A stretch of 64,000 nt of DNA from Streptomyces sp. NBC_01439 (GTDB lineage Bacteria; Actinomycetota; Actinomycetes; Streptomycetales; Streptomycetaceae). Made by a program: the position numbers and the translations under genes. The notes beneath the pieces were generated by a model. The model ran no database searches. It saw nothing but the letters and a program-made list of their open reading frames with translations, and was not told the origin of the DNA. Below, in pieces: positions 44,696-53,318 of the stretch; the first letter of the stretch is position 1, and every line of letters starts with the position of its first letter. Location: positions 2,604,001 through 2,668,000 of the forward strand of contig NZ_CP109487.1 of assembly GCF_036227605.1 (NCBI RefSeq), written 5' to 3'.

Positions 44696-46720
44696 ATGCC
44701 GGGTGTGATCACGCAGGCCAAGGCCACGCAGCGGAGCAGGAGTTCACGACGGCAACCGGGACCGTCGGAACCGGGGCGGCGGGACTTCCTCACCGCGGTG
44801 GGGGCCGTGGCGGCGACCTTCGCGCTCGGGGTCCCCGCGCGGGCCACCGCCGATGCCCGGGACGCAGCCACCGCCGCCGAGTACGTCGACGTCCAGCTCC
44901 TCGACATCACCGACCTGCACGGCTACCTGCAGGGCGCACCCGGCAGCAACTCCGTCATCGTCGGCAACGGCGGCCGCAGCTACACCGTCGGCGGCGTCGC
45001 GTACATGGCCGCCCACCTCGAACGACTCCGCGAAGGACACCCCAACTCCCTGTTCTTCACCCCCGGAGACGCCTTCTCCGGCTGGGAGTTCGACGCCGCG
45101 GCCTTCGCCGACGAGCCGACCATCGAGGCCCTCAACCGCATGGGGCTCGACTTCGCGACGGCCGGCAACCACGAGTTCGACAAGTCCCCCGCCATGCTCC
45201 GGCGCCACATGGAGCAGGGCGTCCCGTTCCCGGTCGAGGGTCGCGACACCTCCTTCACCGACTCCTCCGGCCTGCGCTTCCACGGCGCCGACTTCCGCTA
45301 CTACAGCGCCAACCTCGTCCGGGTCCAGGACGGGACGACGGTCCTGCCCGCCTACCACGTCGAGCGGGTCCCCACCGCCGACGGCCGGGAACTGCCCCTC
45401 GGGTTCATCCACCTCACCGCCGTGGGCAGCGAACGCTTCCCGGGCTCCTACCAGCCGGGCCTCGCCACCCTCGACGCGGTCGCCACCGCCGACCACTACG
45501 CGGCCCTGCTCAAGAGCCAGGGCGTGAACGCGATCGTGCTCAGCCTGCACGACGGGGCGGTGGCGGGAGCCGACTTCAACAGCGGCGTCGACCCCTCGGG
45601 CCCGGCCCTCGACCTCGCGCTGCGGGTCTCGCCGGACATCGACGCGATCGTCACCGGCCACTGGCACACCCGGTTCAACATGATGGTCCCCGACCCGAAC
45701 GGCGTCCCCCGCCCGTTCGTCGAGGCCGGCTGCTACGGCCAGGTCATCAACGAGATCAACCTGCGGCTCGACCCGCTCACCGGCCGGGTGGTCCGGGAAC
45801 TGACGGTGTCCACCAACCATCCCAACACGCGCGACATCGCCCCTCATCCGGAGCTGCAAGGGGTCGTCACCTACTGGGCCGGACAGGCCGCCGCGCGCGA
45901 CCGGACCCGGATCGGGCAGCAGAGCGGCTCCTTCCTGCGCACCCGGAACTCGGCGGGCGAGAGCACCATGGGCAACCTGGCCGCCGACTGGGCGCTGTGG
46001 GCGGGCAGCAGGCCCACCGACCCCGAGAACGACGCCAACGTCCACCCCAACGTCCCGGCCGAGCTCGCCGTGATCGCCGCGGCGCCCCGCGTCGGCCAGG
46101 CGGTCATCGCCGGGGACCTCGTCCTCGACGCGGCGTCGGGCGGCACCGTCACCTTCGGCAACGCCTGGCGGGCCATCGGGTTCGGCGATCCGATCGTCAG
46201 CGCGTGGGTGACCGGACAGCGGATCCACGACGCGCTGGAGGAGCAGTGGACGACGGCGGAGGGCGGCGAACTGCGCTTCGCTCCCCTCGCCGTCTCGCGG
46301 AACGTGCGCTACAGCTTCGACGCGCGGGGGGCGGTCGGGGACCGGGTGGATCCCGCGGAGGTCTTCATCGACGGCCTCCCGCTGGACCTCGGCCGCAGCT
46401 ACCGGCTCGCGGCCCCCTCGTACACGCTCCTAGCGAGCGACGGCTATCCGGCCCTCTCCGAGTTCCAGGAGCCCTACCGGCACCAACGGGACTTCGAGAG
46501 CTTCGTGGCGTACGTACGGGAGGCGGGGGTGTTGGCCCCGCAGCCCAGGGGGCGGGTCACGGCGGCGAACGCGGGCGCCGCGGCGGCCGACGTGGGCGCC
46601 GTGGTGGACCCGCCGGTGCTGCTCCTGCCCGACGGCACCCCGGTACCGCGCCCGGAGGCGGCGATCATCGCGGCGGACCGGCCGCTTCCGGCCCGCGGCG
46701 GCGGCCGCCCGCCCTGCTGA
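44696..46720 (+). CDS. Tat-exported bifunctional metallophosphatase / 5'-nucleotidase
   Basis: 674-residue enzyme. The Tat signal GRRDFLTAVGAVAATFALG sits near residue 30. The N-terminal calcineurin-like domain has LLDITDLHGYL, FFTPGDAFSG, ATAGNHEFD, VLSLHDG and VTGHWHT metal ligands; the C-terminal 5'-nucleotidase domain has STMGNLAADWAL and SDGYPALSEF. It would release phosphate from extracellular nucleotides. The start ATG 44696 follows a G-rich stretch; longer frames are unlikely. It is divergent from oppA and shares operator box b, so it may be co-regulated with peptide uptake although its substrate is different. Confidence 0.86.
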   Translation: MPGVITQAKATQRSRSSRRQPGPSEPGRRDFLTAVGAVAATFALGVPARATADARDAATAAEYVDVQLLDITDLHGYLQGAPGSNSVIVGNGGRSYTVGGVAYMAAHLERLREGHPNSLFFTPGDAFSGWEFDAAAFADEPTIEALNRMGLDFATAGNHEFDKSPAMLRRHMEQGVPFPVEGRDTSFTDSSGLRFHGADFRYYSANLVRVQDGTTVLPAYHVERVPTADGRELPLGFIHLTAVGSERFPGSYQPGLATLDAVATADHYAALLKSQGVNAIVLSLHDGAVAGADFNSGVDPSGPALDLALRVSPDIDAIVTGHWHTRFNMMVPDPNGVPRPFVEAGCYGQVINEINLRLDPLTGRVVRELTVSTNHPNTRDIAPHPELQGVVTYWAGQAAARDRTRIGQQSGSFLRTRNSAGESTMGNLAADWALWAGSRPTDPENDANVHPNVPAELAVIAAAPRVGQAVIAGDLVLDAASGGTVTFGNAWRAIGFGDPIVSAWVTGQRIHDALEEQWTTAEGGELRFAPLAVSRNVRYSFDARGAVGDRVDPAEVFIDGLPLDLGRSYRLAAPSYTLLASDGYPALSEFQEPYRHQRDFESFVAYVREAGVLAPQPRGRVTAANAGAAAADVGAVVDPPVLLLPDGTPVPRPEAAIIAADRPLPARGGGRPPC

Positions 46721-46742
46721 TCCGGCGCCGAGCGCCGGGAGG

Positions 46743-47456
46743 CTACTGGAGACCGGAGCCGAGGCCTCCGGGGACGCGACCGACCGGTTCGTCGCGGCCC
46801 TGGGCCCACAGGGAGCGGACGTGGCCGAGGTGGCGGAGCATGCACTCCATCGCCGCCTCGGCGTCGCCGCTCAGCATCAGGTCGAGCAGCTCGATGTGTT
46901 CCTCCGCCGAGGAGACCAACTTGCCGGCCTCGTCCAGGCCGGTCAGTCCGTAGAGCCGGGACCGCTTGCGCAGGTCGCCGACCGTCTCCACCAGCCGGTC
47001 GTTGCCCGCGAGGGCCAGCAGGGAGAGGTGGAAGCGGCGGTCGGCCTCCAGGTAGCCGATGAGGTTGTGCTCGCGCGCGCTGGTGACGATCTCCTCGGCG
47101 ACGGGACGCAGCGCCTCCAACTGCTCGGCCGTGGCGATCTTCGTGATCCGGCCGATGGTCGGCACCTCGATCATCGTGCGCAGCTCGGTGAACTGGTCCA
47201 GGTCGCGCTCACTGACCTCGGTGATCCGGAAGCCCTTGTTGCGGACCGGCTCGACCAGCCCTTCCCGGGCCAGGTCGAGCATGGCCTCGCGGACGGGGGT
47301 GGCCGAGACGCCGAGTTCGGCCGCGAGGCCCGGTGCGGAGTAGACGCTCCCGGGGCGCAGCTCACCCGCTATCAGCGCGGCCCGCAGGGCGTGCCCGACC
47401 TGGTCGCGGAGGCGTTCCTGGGCCTTGATGAGACTGTGCTGCTTCAGGTCACCCAT
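46743..47456 (-). CDS. GntR-family regulator, FCD type (candidate collagen/hydroxyproline regulon regulator)
   Basis: 237 residues. The N-terminal winged helix (SVYSAPGLAAELGVSATPVREAMLDLAREGLVEPVRNKGFRI) is classic GntR, and the C-terminal all-helical FCD domain has the metal-site pattern with AREHNLIGYLEADRRFHLSLL and HIELLDLMLSGD. FCD regulators sense small carboxylic acids through the bound metal. ATG 47456 has GGAGG seven bases upstream. It lies next to the hydroxyproline genes and its own upstream region carries box c, so autoregulation is likely. Best candidate for binding all six boxes in the window. Confidence 0.88.
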   Translation of the reverse strand: MGDLKQHSLIKAQERLRDQVGHALRAALIAGELRPGSVYSAPGLAAELGVSATPVREAMLDLAREGLVEPVRNKGFRITEVSERDLDQFTELRTMIEVPTIGRITKIATAEQLEALRPVAEEIVTSAREHNLIGYLEADRRFHLSLLALAGNDRLVETVGDLRKRSRLYGLTGLDEAGKLVSSAEEHIELLDLMLSGDAEAAMECMLRHLGHVRSLWAQGRDEPVGRVPGGLGSGLQ

Positions 47457-47505
47457 TGCATTTCCTCCGAGACCCCCGTACACCGCCGACGAGGAGAGGA
47501 CCAGC

Positions 47506-47517
47506 GTACAATGTCAC
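47506..47517. promoter_or_regulatory. GntR-regulon box c (GTGACATTGTAC, minus strand), gntR promoter
   Basis: Fifty bases upstream of the GntR start and just past the end of the reductase gene. It matches the common pattern GTGAMATWNYAC and suggests autoregulation. Confidence 0.6.
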
Positions 47518-47527
47518 GTTGCGCTGC

Positions 47528-48469
47528 TCACACTCCGGCGGCCTCGTACAGCGCGACCGCCACAGCGAGATCTTCCCAGGCCATGCCCACGCTCTTGAAG
47601 AGTTGTGGACAACTCCGCGGCCCGCCCACCGGCATCCGGCCGCCCACCAGATCGGCGAGGGTGCCGGTGATGTGACCGGGCCCGATGGCCCCCTCGGCCT
47701 CCGGGACCAGCAGGTCCCCCGCCTCGCGCAGCGCCGCCGCCCGGGACTCCACGTACACCGCCGCCCGTCGCACGAGGGCGGTGTCCGTCTCCCGGGCCGT
47801 CGGCTCGTGCGAGCCGACGGCGACGACGGTGGCCTCCGGCCCGACGAGGCGCCCGTCGAAGAGCGGTTCCCGGGCCGTGGTGCAGCAGATCACCAGGTCG
47901 GCGTCGGCCACCGCCTTCGGGGTGCCGGTCCGGGCGGCCGGGCCCAGGGTGCGGGCGTACGCGGCGAGCCGCTCCGCGCCCCCCGGGTCTCGGGCGACCA
48001 CCACCACCTCGGCCAACTCCCGCACGGCCAGCACCGCTTCCAGATGCCCGTGCGCCTGCGGCCCCGACCCGAAGAGCACCAGGCGCAGCGGCCGCCCGGC
48101 GGGCGCCAGGTGGCGCAGCGCGAGGGCGGAGACCGCCGGGGTGCGCAGGGTGGTCAGCGCCGCGCCGTCCATCAGGGCCAGCGGGCGCAGGGTGGGCCCG
48201 TCCAGGAGGAGGTAGGAGCCGGTGATCCTGGGCAGCCCGCGCGTAGGGTTCCCGGGCGCGACCCCGGCGATCTTCACCCCGGCGTACGCGCCGGACGCGG
48301 CGGGCATCAGGAGCAGTTCGCCCCCGCCCGGCACGTCGATCGCGGAACGCGGCGGGCAGCTCTCCGGGTCGAGGCCGCCGTGCAGGGCGGCGGCCACGGC
48401 GTCGGCGGCCGCCGCCGGACCGAGCAGGGCGGCCATCGGTCCGGCGGCGAGCTGGGGGACGCCCGTCAC
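47528..48469 (-). CDS. Ornithine cyclodeaminase/mu-crystallin family, probable delta1-pyrroline-2-carboxylate reductase
   Basis: 313 residues with the Rossmann fold of the OCD/mu-crystallin family: LFGSGPQAHGHLEAVLAVREL, ATVVAVGSHEPTARETD, and the N-terminal strand-rich half with GVKIAGVAPGNP. In hydroxyproline loci such enzymes reduce delta1-pyrroline-2-carboxylate, made from trans-3-hydroxy-L-proline, to L-proline with NAD(P)H. GTG 48469 overlaps the preceding stop (GTGA). It ends the dapA-led operon. Ornithine cyclodeaminase activity is an alternative but less likely beside two racemase-family genes. Confidence 0.8.
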   Translation of the reverse strand: MTGVPQLAAGPMAALLGPAAAADAVAAALHGGLDPESCPPRSAIDVPGGGELLLMPAASGAYAGVKIAGVAPGNPTRGLPRITGSYLLLDGPTLRPLALMDGAALTTLRTPAVSALALRHLAPAGRPLRLVLFGSGPQAHGHLEAVLAVRELAEVVVVARDPGGAERLAAYARTLGPAARTGTPKAVADADLVICCTTAREPLFDGRLVGPEATVVAVGSHEPTARETDTALVRRAAVYVESRAAALREAGDLLVPEAEGAIGPGHITGTLADLVGGRMPVGGPRSCPQLFKSVGMAWEDLAVAVALYEAAGV

Positions 48470-49485
48470 AGGAGGAATCCGGTGCCGAGGGCGTCGTGCG
48501 GGTCGACCACGAAGGCGTGTTCGCCGGTGCGGTGGGCGGTTCCGGTGACCTCGGTGACCCCGCCGTCCAGCATCCGCCCGGTGAACACCGTGCCCGTGAC
48601 CGACTCGTGCAGCAGGTCCTCGCCCGGGCCGAGCCGCCCGTCCTCGGCGAGCAGCGCCAGCCGCGCCGAGGTGCCGGAGCCGCAGGGCGAGCGGTCGATC
48701 TGCCCGTCGGCGAAGACGGTGACGTTGCGCTGGTGGGGCCCGAAGGGGGTGTCGGGCAGCTCCTCGTGGAGGATCACCCCGTAGACCCCGGAGAGCAGCG
48801 GGCCGGCCGGGTGCCAGGTGGCGGGGTGGGTGGCCAGCGCCGCCCTGATCTCCTGTCCGGCCCGCACCAGGGCGGGCAGCGCCGCCCGGTTGACGTCCAG
48901 GCCGAGGTCGCGCGCGCGGACGGCGGCGTAACAGGCCCCGGCGTGCGCGATGTCCACCTCGGCGAGTCCGAACGAGGTGGCGACGGGCACCTTGCGGGCC
49001 CCGACCCGGGCCGGGACGTTGCGGAAGGTGACCCCGGTGGTGCGGCCTCCGCCGCGGTGGACGGTGGCGGTGACCCGCCCGGACGGTACGTCGATGCGCA
49101 CCGGGGCGTCCCCGTCGTCCGGGGCCGCGACCCGGCCGGTGTCCACGGCCCAGACCCCGAGGGCCATGGTGCCGTGGCCGCAGGCGGTGGAGTAGCCGTC
49201 CTTGTGCCAGAACAGCACGCCGAAGTGGGCGCCGTCGTCGTCGGCCGGGACCACGAACCCTCCGTACATCCCGGCGTGCCCGCGCGGCTCCTGCACGAGC
49301 AGGCGCCGTACGTCGTCCAGCGCGCCCCGGCGCGGGGCCGTCCCGGAACCGCCCGGGCCGATGACGGTGGCGCAGCGCTCGGCGACGGTGTCCCCGGGGA
49401 CCGGCGGCATCCCTTCCCGTGCGCAGTCGACGATCCGGAAGGGCTCGCCGGCGGTGTGGTAGTCCACCGTGCGGACGGTGATCAC
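48466..49485 (-). CDS. Proline racemase-family protein 2 (hydroxyproline epimerase or 3-hydroxyproline dehydratase)
   Basis: 339 residues of the PLP-independent proline racemase superfamily. Both catalytic positions are cysteine: STACGHGT and DRSPCGSGTSA. Cys/Cys pairs occur in racemases and epimerases, whereas trans-3-hydroxyproline dehydratases usually have Thr or Ser at one position. On residues alone it is an epimerase; on context, next to a pyrroline-2-carboxylate reductase, a dehydratase role is tempting. GTG 49485 overlaps the preceding stop (GTGA). It is only moderately similar to the upstream paralogue, so the two likely differ in substrate. Confidence 0.8.
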   Translation of the reverse strand: MITVRTVDYHTAGEPFRIVDCAREGMPPVPGDTVAERCATVIGPGGSGTAPRRGALDDVRRLLVQEPRGHAGMYGGFVVPADDDGAHFGVLFWHKDGYSTACGHGTMALGVWAVDTGRVAAPDDGDAPVRIDVPSGRVTATVHRGGGRTTGVTFRNVPARVGARKVPVATSFGLAEVDIAHAGACYAAVRARDLGLDVNRAALPALVRAGQEIRAALATHPATWHPAGPLLSGVYGVILHEELPDTPFGPHQRNVTVFADGQIDRSPCGSGTSARLALLAEDGRLGPGEDLLHESVTGTVFTGRMLDGGVTEVTGTAHRTGEHAFVVDPHDALGTGFLL

Positions 49486-50486
49486 AGGAGGAACCCTCCG
49501 GGGAAGGGGTCGGTGGGGTCGAGGAAGTACTGGGCGGTGCCGGTGATCCAGGCCCGGCCGGTGACCGTGGGGACCACGGCCGGGAGGCCGCCGACGGTGG
49601 TCTCTCCGACCAGCCGGCCGGTGAACTCGGTTCCGATGAAGGACTCGTTGACGAAGTCCGCGCCGAGCTCCAGCAGGCCGCGGGCGTGCAGCTGGGCCAT
49701 CCGCGCGCTGGTCCCCGTACCGCAGGGCGAGCGGTCGAACCAGCCGGGGTGGATGGCCATGGCGTGCCGGGAGCGGTGGGCGTCGGAGCCGGGGGCGGCG
49801 AGGTAGACGTGCTTGACCCCGGCGATGGAGGGGTTCTCGGGGTGGACGGGCCGGTCGGGGCCGGCGTTGATCGCGTCCATCACCGCGAGGCCGGCGGCGA
49901 GCAGGTCGTCCCGCCGGGCCCGGTCGAAGGGCAGCCCGAGGGAATCGAGTTCGACGAAGGCGTAGAAGTTGCCGCCGTAGGCCAGGTCGTAGGTGAGCGC
50001 GCCGAAGCCGGGGACCTCGGTCTTGAGGTCGAGGCCGACGCTGAAGGAGGGCACGTTGGTGAGGGTGACGGCGGTCGCCGCACCGTCCTCGACCCGGACG
50101 TCCACGCTCACCAGCCCGGCCGGGGTGTCGAGCCGGACGGTGGTGACCGGCTCGACGACCGGCACCATGCCGGTCTCGACGAGGACGGTGGCGACCCCGA
50201 TGGTGCCGTGCCCGCACATGGGGAGCAGGCCCGACACCTCGATGTAGAGGACCCCGTAGTCGGCGTCCGGGCGGGTCGGGGGCTGCAGGATCGCGCCGCT
50301 CATCGCGGAGTGCCCGCGCGGCTCGTACATGAGCAGGGTCCGGACGTGGTCCGTGTGCTCGATGAAGTGGAGTCGCTTCTCGGCCATGGTGGCGCCGGGG
50401 ATCACCCCGACTCCTCCGGTGATGACCCGGGTCGGCATGCCCTCGGTGTGCGAGTCCACCGCGTGGTAGACGTGGCGCGTACGCAT
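49482..50486 (-). CDS. 4-hydroxyproline 2-epimerase (proline racemase family)
   Basis: 334 residues. Catalytic cysteines in LPMCGHGTIG and FDRSPCGTGTSARMAQL; further family motifs VDSHTEGMPTRVITGG and YGGNFYAFVELD. It converts trans-4-hydroxy-L-proline to cis-4-hydroxy-D-proline, the first step of hydroxyproline breakdown, in the cytosol. The product is the substrate of the dehydrogenase encoded just upstream. ATG 50486, 17 bases after the DapA-family gene; coupled to the next paralogue by GTGA overlap. Proline racemase activity is the main alternative. Confidence 0.85.
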   Translation of the reverse strand: MRTRHVYHAVDSHTEGMPTRVITGGVGVIPGATMAEKRLHFIEHTDHVRTLLMYEPRGHSAMSGAILQPPTRPDADYGVLYIEVSGLLPMCGHGTIGVATVLVETGMVPVVEPVTTVRLDTPAGLVSVDVRVEDGAATAVTLTNVPSFSVGLDLKTEVPGFGALTYDLAYGGNFYAFVELDSLGLPFDRARRDDLLAAGLAVMDAINAGPDRPVHPENPSIAGVKHVYLAAPGSDAHRSRHAMAIHPGWFDRSPCGTGTSARMAQLHARGLLELGADFVNESFIGTEFTGRLVGETTVGGLPAVVPTVTGRAWITGTAQYFLDPTDPFPGGFLL

Positions 50487-50503
50487 GTGCGGTCCCCCGG
50501 TGA

Positions 50504-51418
50504 CTAGTTGAGGCCCTCGGCGAGGGCCTTCTCGGTAGCGGCGCGGACGGCGGCCTCGGTCTCGCCGGTGAGCGGGAAGCGCGGCGGGCGGGTGGCGCCG
50601 CCGGGGCGCCCGGCCAGGTCCATGGAGAGCTTGATGGCCTGGACGAACTCGGTCTTGGAGTCCCAGCGCAGCAGCGAGTGCAGGGACTTGTAGAGCGGCA
50701 GGGCGGTCTCCAGGTCCCCGGCGACGGCGGCCCGGTAGAGCTGGGCGCAGGAGCGCGGCAGGGCGTTGGGGTAGCCGGCGATCCAGCCGACGGCGCCCGC
50801 GAGGGCGAGTTCGAGGAGGACGTCGTCGGCGCCGATCAGCAGGTCGAGGCCGGGGGCGAGCTCGGCGATCTCGTAGCCGCGGCGCACGTCCCCGCTGAAC
50901 TCCTTGACGGCGACGATGGACCCGTCTGCGTGGAGCCGGGCGAGCAGGTCCGGGGTCAGGTCCACCTTGGTGTCGATGGGGTTGTTGTACGCGACGACGG
51001 GCAGCCCGGCGCGGGCGACCTCGGCGTAGTGGGCGCGTACGGCGTCCTCGTCGGCCCGGAAGGCGTTGGGGGGCAGCAGGAGTACGGAGCCGGCGCCGGC
51101 CTCGGCGGCCTGATCGGCCCAACGGCGGGCCTCGGCGCTGCCGTAGGCGGCGACGCCGGGCATGACGCGGGCGCCGTCGCCGGCCGCCTCGACGGCGGTG
51201 CGCACGACGGCCGCCCGCTCCTCGTCGGTGAGGGTCTGGTACTCCCCCAGGGAGCCGTTGGGGACCACGCCGTCGCAGCCGTTGGCGATCAGCCAGGCCA
51301 CGTGCTCGGCGTACGCGTCGTGATCGACGGTGAGGTCCTCGCGCATCGGGAGCGCGGTGGCGACCATGATTCCGTGCCAGGGGCGGGTGCGGGGCGCGGG
51401 GGTGTGCGCGTGGGTCAT
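50504..51418 (-). CDS. DapA-family lyase, probable delta1-pyrroline-4-hydroxy-2-carboxylate deaminase
   Basis: 304-residue class I aldolase-like TIM barrel. The Schiff-base lysine is in IVAVKEFSGD and the catalytic tyrosine in LPVVAYNNP; GSLGEYQTLTDEER is the substrate-binding loop. In hydroxyproline pathways this family deaminates and dehydrates pyrroline-4-hydroxy-2-carboxylate to alpha-ketoglutarate semialdehyde. Start ATG 51418 has AGGGAG upstream, and box d lies 24-35 bases before it, so it heads its own operon (dapA-like, epimerase, paralogue, reductase). The semialdehyde dehydrogenase needed to finish the pathway is not in the window. Confidence 0.85.
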   Translation of the reverse strand: MTHAHTPAPRTRPWHGIMVATALPMREDLTVDHDAYAEHVAWLIANGCDGVVPNGSLGEYQTLTDEERAAVVRTAVEAAGDGARVMPGVAAYGSAEARRWADQAAEAGAGSVLLLPPNAFRADEDAVRAHYAEVARAGLPVVAYNNPIDTKVDLTPDLLARLHADGSIVAVKEFSGDVRRGYEIAELAPGLDLLIGADDVLLELALAGAVGWIAGYPNALPRSCAQLYRAAVAGDLETALPLYKSLHSLLRWDSKTEFVQAIKLSMDLAGRPGGATRPPRFPLTGETEAAVRAATEKALAEGLN

Positions 51419-51441
51419 GTGAGAGCTCCCTAGTGTGGTGT

Positions 51442-51453
51442 GTGACATTTTAC
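51442..51453. promoter_or_regulatory. GntR-regulon box d (GTGACATTTTAC), dapA-like operon promoter
   Basis: Lies 24 bases before the DapA-family start, in the gap after the dehydrogenase operon. It shows that the second hydroxyproline operon has its own regulated promoter. Confidence 0.65.
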
Positions 51454-51493
51454 TAGCGGGTGTGGCGCGGCCACAAGGGCCGCGGCGCCCCGA

Positions 51494-53026
51494 TCAGTGC
51501 TCGGCGCAGGGAAGTTCGGCGAGGTGGCGCAACGGAACGGGGCAGGACAGCGGCCGCCGGTCGGGCACGGGTTCCTCCCCGGCCAGGGCCGCGACGGCCG
51601 GGCCGCACATCCGGCCCTGGCACCAACCCATGCCGGCCCGGGTGAGGAGCTTGACGCTGCGGGCGTCCCGCGCGCCGAGGTCGCCCACGGCCTCGCGGAT
51701 CCGCCCGGCCGACACCTCCTCGCAGCGGCAGACGACGGCGTCGTCGCGGAGCCAGCCGGTCCACCCCTCGCCGGGACGGTGGGCTGCGGCCATCGCGTCG
51801 GCGAAGGCGCGCAGCCGGGCCCGGCCGCGGGTGAGCCGGGACCCGGGCAGCGCACCCGCGATGGAGTGCGCGGCCAGTTCGCCCTCGGTCAGGGCCAGTT
51901 GGGCCCCGCCAATGCCACCGGTCTCACCCGCCGACCAGATGCCCGGGACGGAGGTCCGCTGCTCGGCGTCGAGGACGAGGGCGACGGTGCCGTCCGGGCC
52001 GGTGCGGGTTGCGCAGCCGAGGCCGGTGGCGAGTTCCAGCTGGGGCACCAGCCCGTGGCCGACGGCCAGGGCGTCGCAGGGGATCCGGCGGCCGGTACCG
52101 GGCAGCGGTCGCCAGTCGCGGTCGAGCCGGGCCACGGTGACGGCCTCGACCCGGTCGGTGCCGTGCGCCTCGGTGACGGCGTGCCGGGTGAGGAGCCGGA
52201 CGTGGTGGCGGGCCAGCGCCCCGCCGTAGGTGGCGGCCTCGACGAGCTTGCCGGGGTTGCGCAGCAGGGCGGGGACCCGGCCCGCGTACGCGGTGTAGGC
52301 GGCGGCCTCCACCACGGCGGGCACGACGGCTCCGGCGGCGGCGAGCGACCCGGCCACGGCCAGCAACAGCGGCCCACTGCCCGCGACGACCACCCGCCGG
52401 CCCGGTAGGACCAGCCCTGCCTTGAGCATGGCCTGCGCCCCGCCGGCCCCGACCACTCCCGGCAGGGTCCAGCCGGGGAAGGGCAGTTGCCGCTCGTAGG
52501 CGCCGGTGGCGATGAGCACGGCCCGGGCCGTGACGGTCGCGGCCCGCTCCTCGGGGGCGTGACCGGCGACGGCGTGCAGGATCCACTCGGTGGCGGGCGC
52601 GGCGTGCCCGCGGCGGTCCCCGGCCGCCCCGCCCGGGACGATCGTCCACACGTGGTGGAGCGGGAGGTAGGTGATCCGGCCGGCCGACTCGTGGGCGCGC
52701 AGGGCGGCTTCGCGGGTCGCGAACTGCGCCCAGCCGTGGTGCAGCGCCTCGGGTCGGGCCGCGCCCAGGCCCGGGGCGGGGTGGCGGTAGAACTGCCCGC
52801 CCGGGCGGTCGCCCGCGTCGAGGAGGGTCACCCGCAGGCCGAGGCCGGCGGCCGTGACGGCGGCGGCGAGGCCCGCCGGACCGGCCCCGACGACGGCCAG
52901 GTCGACCGGACCCGCGCCGGCGGGCGCGGGACCGGCGGCAGATGCCCGCTCCGACACGGCGGCGGACGCGGCGGGGGGATCCGCGCGACCCGCGCGACCG
53001 GCGGGCTCAGACGGCGAGGTCGGCAC
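51494..53026 (-). CDS. D-hydroxyproline dehydrogenase, FAD/[2Fe-2S] subunit (HcnB-like)
   Basis: 510 residues. Two dinucleotide-binding folds (DLAVVGAGPAGLAAAVTAAG near the start; VVVAGSGPLLLAVAGSLAAAG in the middle) and a C-terminal BFD-like [2Fe-2S] domain with CRCEEV and GMGWCQGRMCGP. This is the alpha subunit pattern of HcnABC-type amine/D-amino-acid dehydrogenases; in Pseudomonas the equivalent complex oxidises cis-4-hydroxy-D-proline. GTG 53026 with GGAAGGAA six bases upstream is chosen; the gene overlaps the preceding 2Fe-2S gene by 20 bases. An Ala/Gly/Pro-rich leader precedes the first fold. Confidence 0.86.
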   Translation of the reverse strand: MPTSPSEPAGRAGRADPPAASAAVSERASAAGPAPAGAGPVDLAVVGAGPAGLAAAVTAAGLGLRVTLLDAGDRPGGQFYRHPAPGLGAARPEALHHGWAQFATREAALRAHESAGRITYLPLHHVWTIVPGGAAGDRRGHAAPATEWILHAVAGHAPEERAATVTARAVLIATGAYERQLPFPGWTLPGVVGAGGAQAMLKAGLVLPGRRVVVAGSGPLLLAVAGSLAAAGAVVPAVVEAAAYTAYAGRVPALLRNPGKLVEAATYGGALARHHVRLLTRHAVTEAHGTDRVEAVTVARLDRDWRPLPGTGRRIPCDALAVGHGLVPQLELATGLGCATRTGPDGTVALVLDAEQRTSVPGIWSAGETGGIGGAQLALTEGELAAHSIAGALPGSRLTRGRARLRAFADAMAAAHRPGEGWTGWLRDDAVVCRCEEVSAGRIREAVGDLGARDARSVKLLTRAGMGWCQGRMCGPAVAALAGEEPVPDRRPLSCPVPLRHLAELPCAEH

Positions 53027-53318
53027 GGCCGGTTCCTTCCTGGGTGGTGACGGAGTCCCCCGGCCGGGCCGGGACCAGGCAGGCGCGCTGGTTCGGGCGG
53101 CCGTTGACGGTGACCAGGCAGTCGTAGCAGCTACCGATCCCGCAGAACGCTCCGCGCGGGGCGCCGCCCTCCCGCGTGGTCCGCCAGGCGAGGACGCCCG
53201 CGCTCCAGAGCACCGCAGCGATGCTCTGGCCGGGCAGGGCGGGCAGTTCCCGGCCATCGAAGGTGATCTCGTGCGCGGCTGCCGGGCTGCCGCCGACCAG
53301 CGCGCGGGGGCTGCGCAT
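53007..53318 (-). CDS. D-hydroxyproline dehydrogenase, [2Fe-2S] subunit (HcnA-like)
   Basis: 103 residues. The four cluster cysteines are in FCGIGSCYDCLVTVNGRPNQRAC, the arrangement of the small gamma subunit that passes electrons between the two flavin subunits of HcnABC-type dehydrogenases. ATG overlaps the stop of the catalytic subunit gene (TGATG) and its 3' end overlaps the alpha-subunit gene, so the three subunits are made together. Confidence 0.85.
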   Translation of the reverse strand: MRSPRALVGGSPAAAHEITFDGRELPALPGQSIAAVLWSAGVLAWRTTREGGAPRGAFCGIGSCYDCLVTVNGRPNQRACLVPARPGDSVTTQEGTGRADLAV

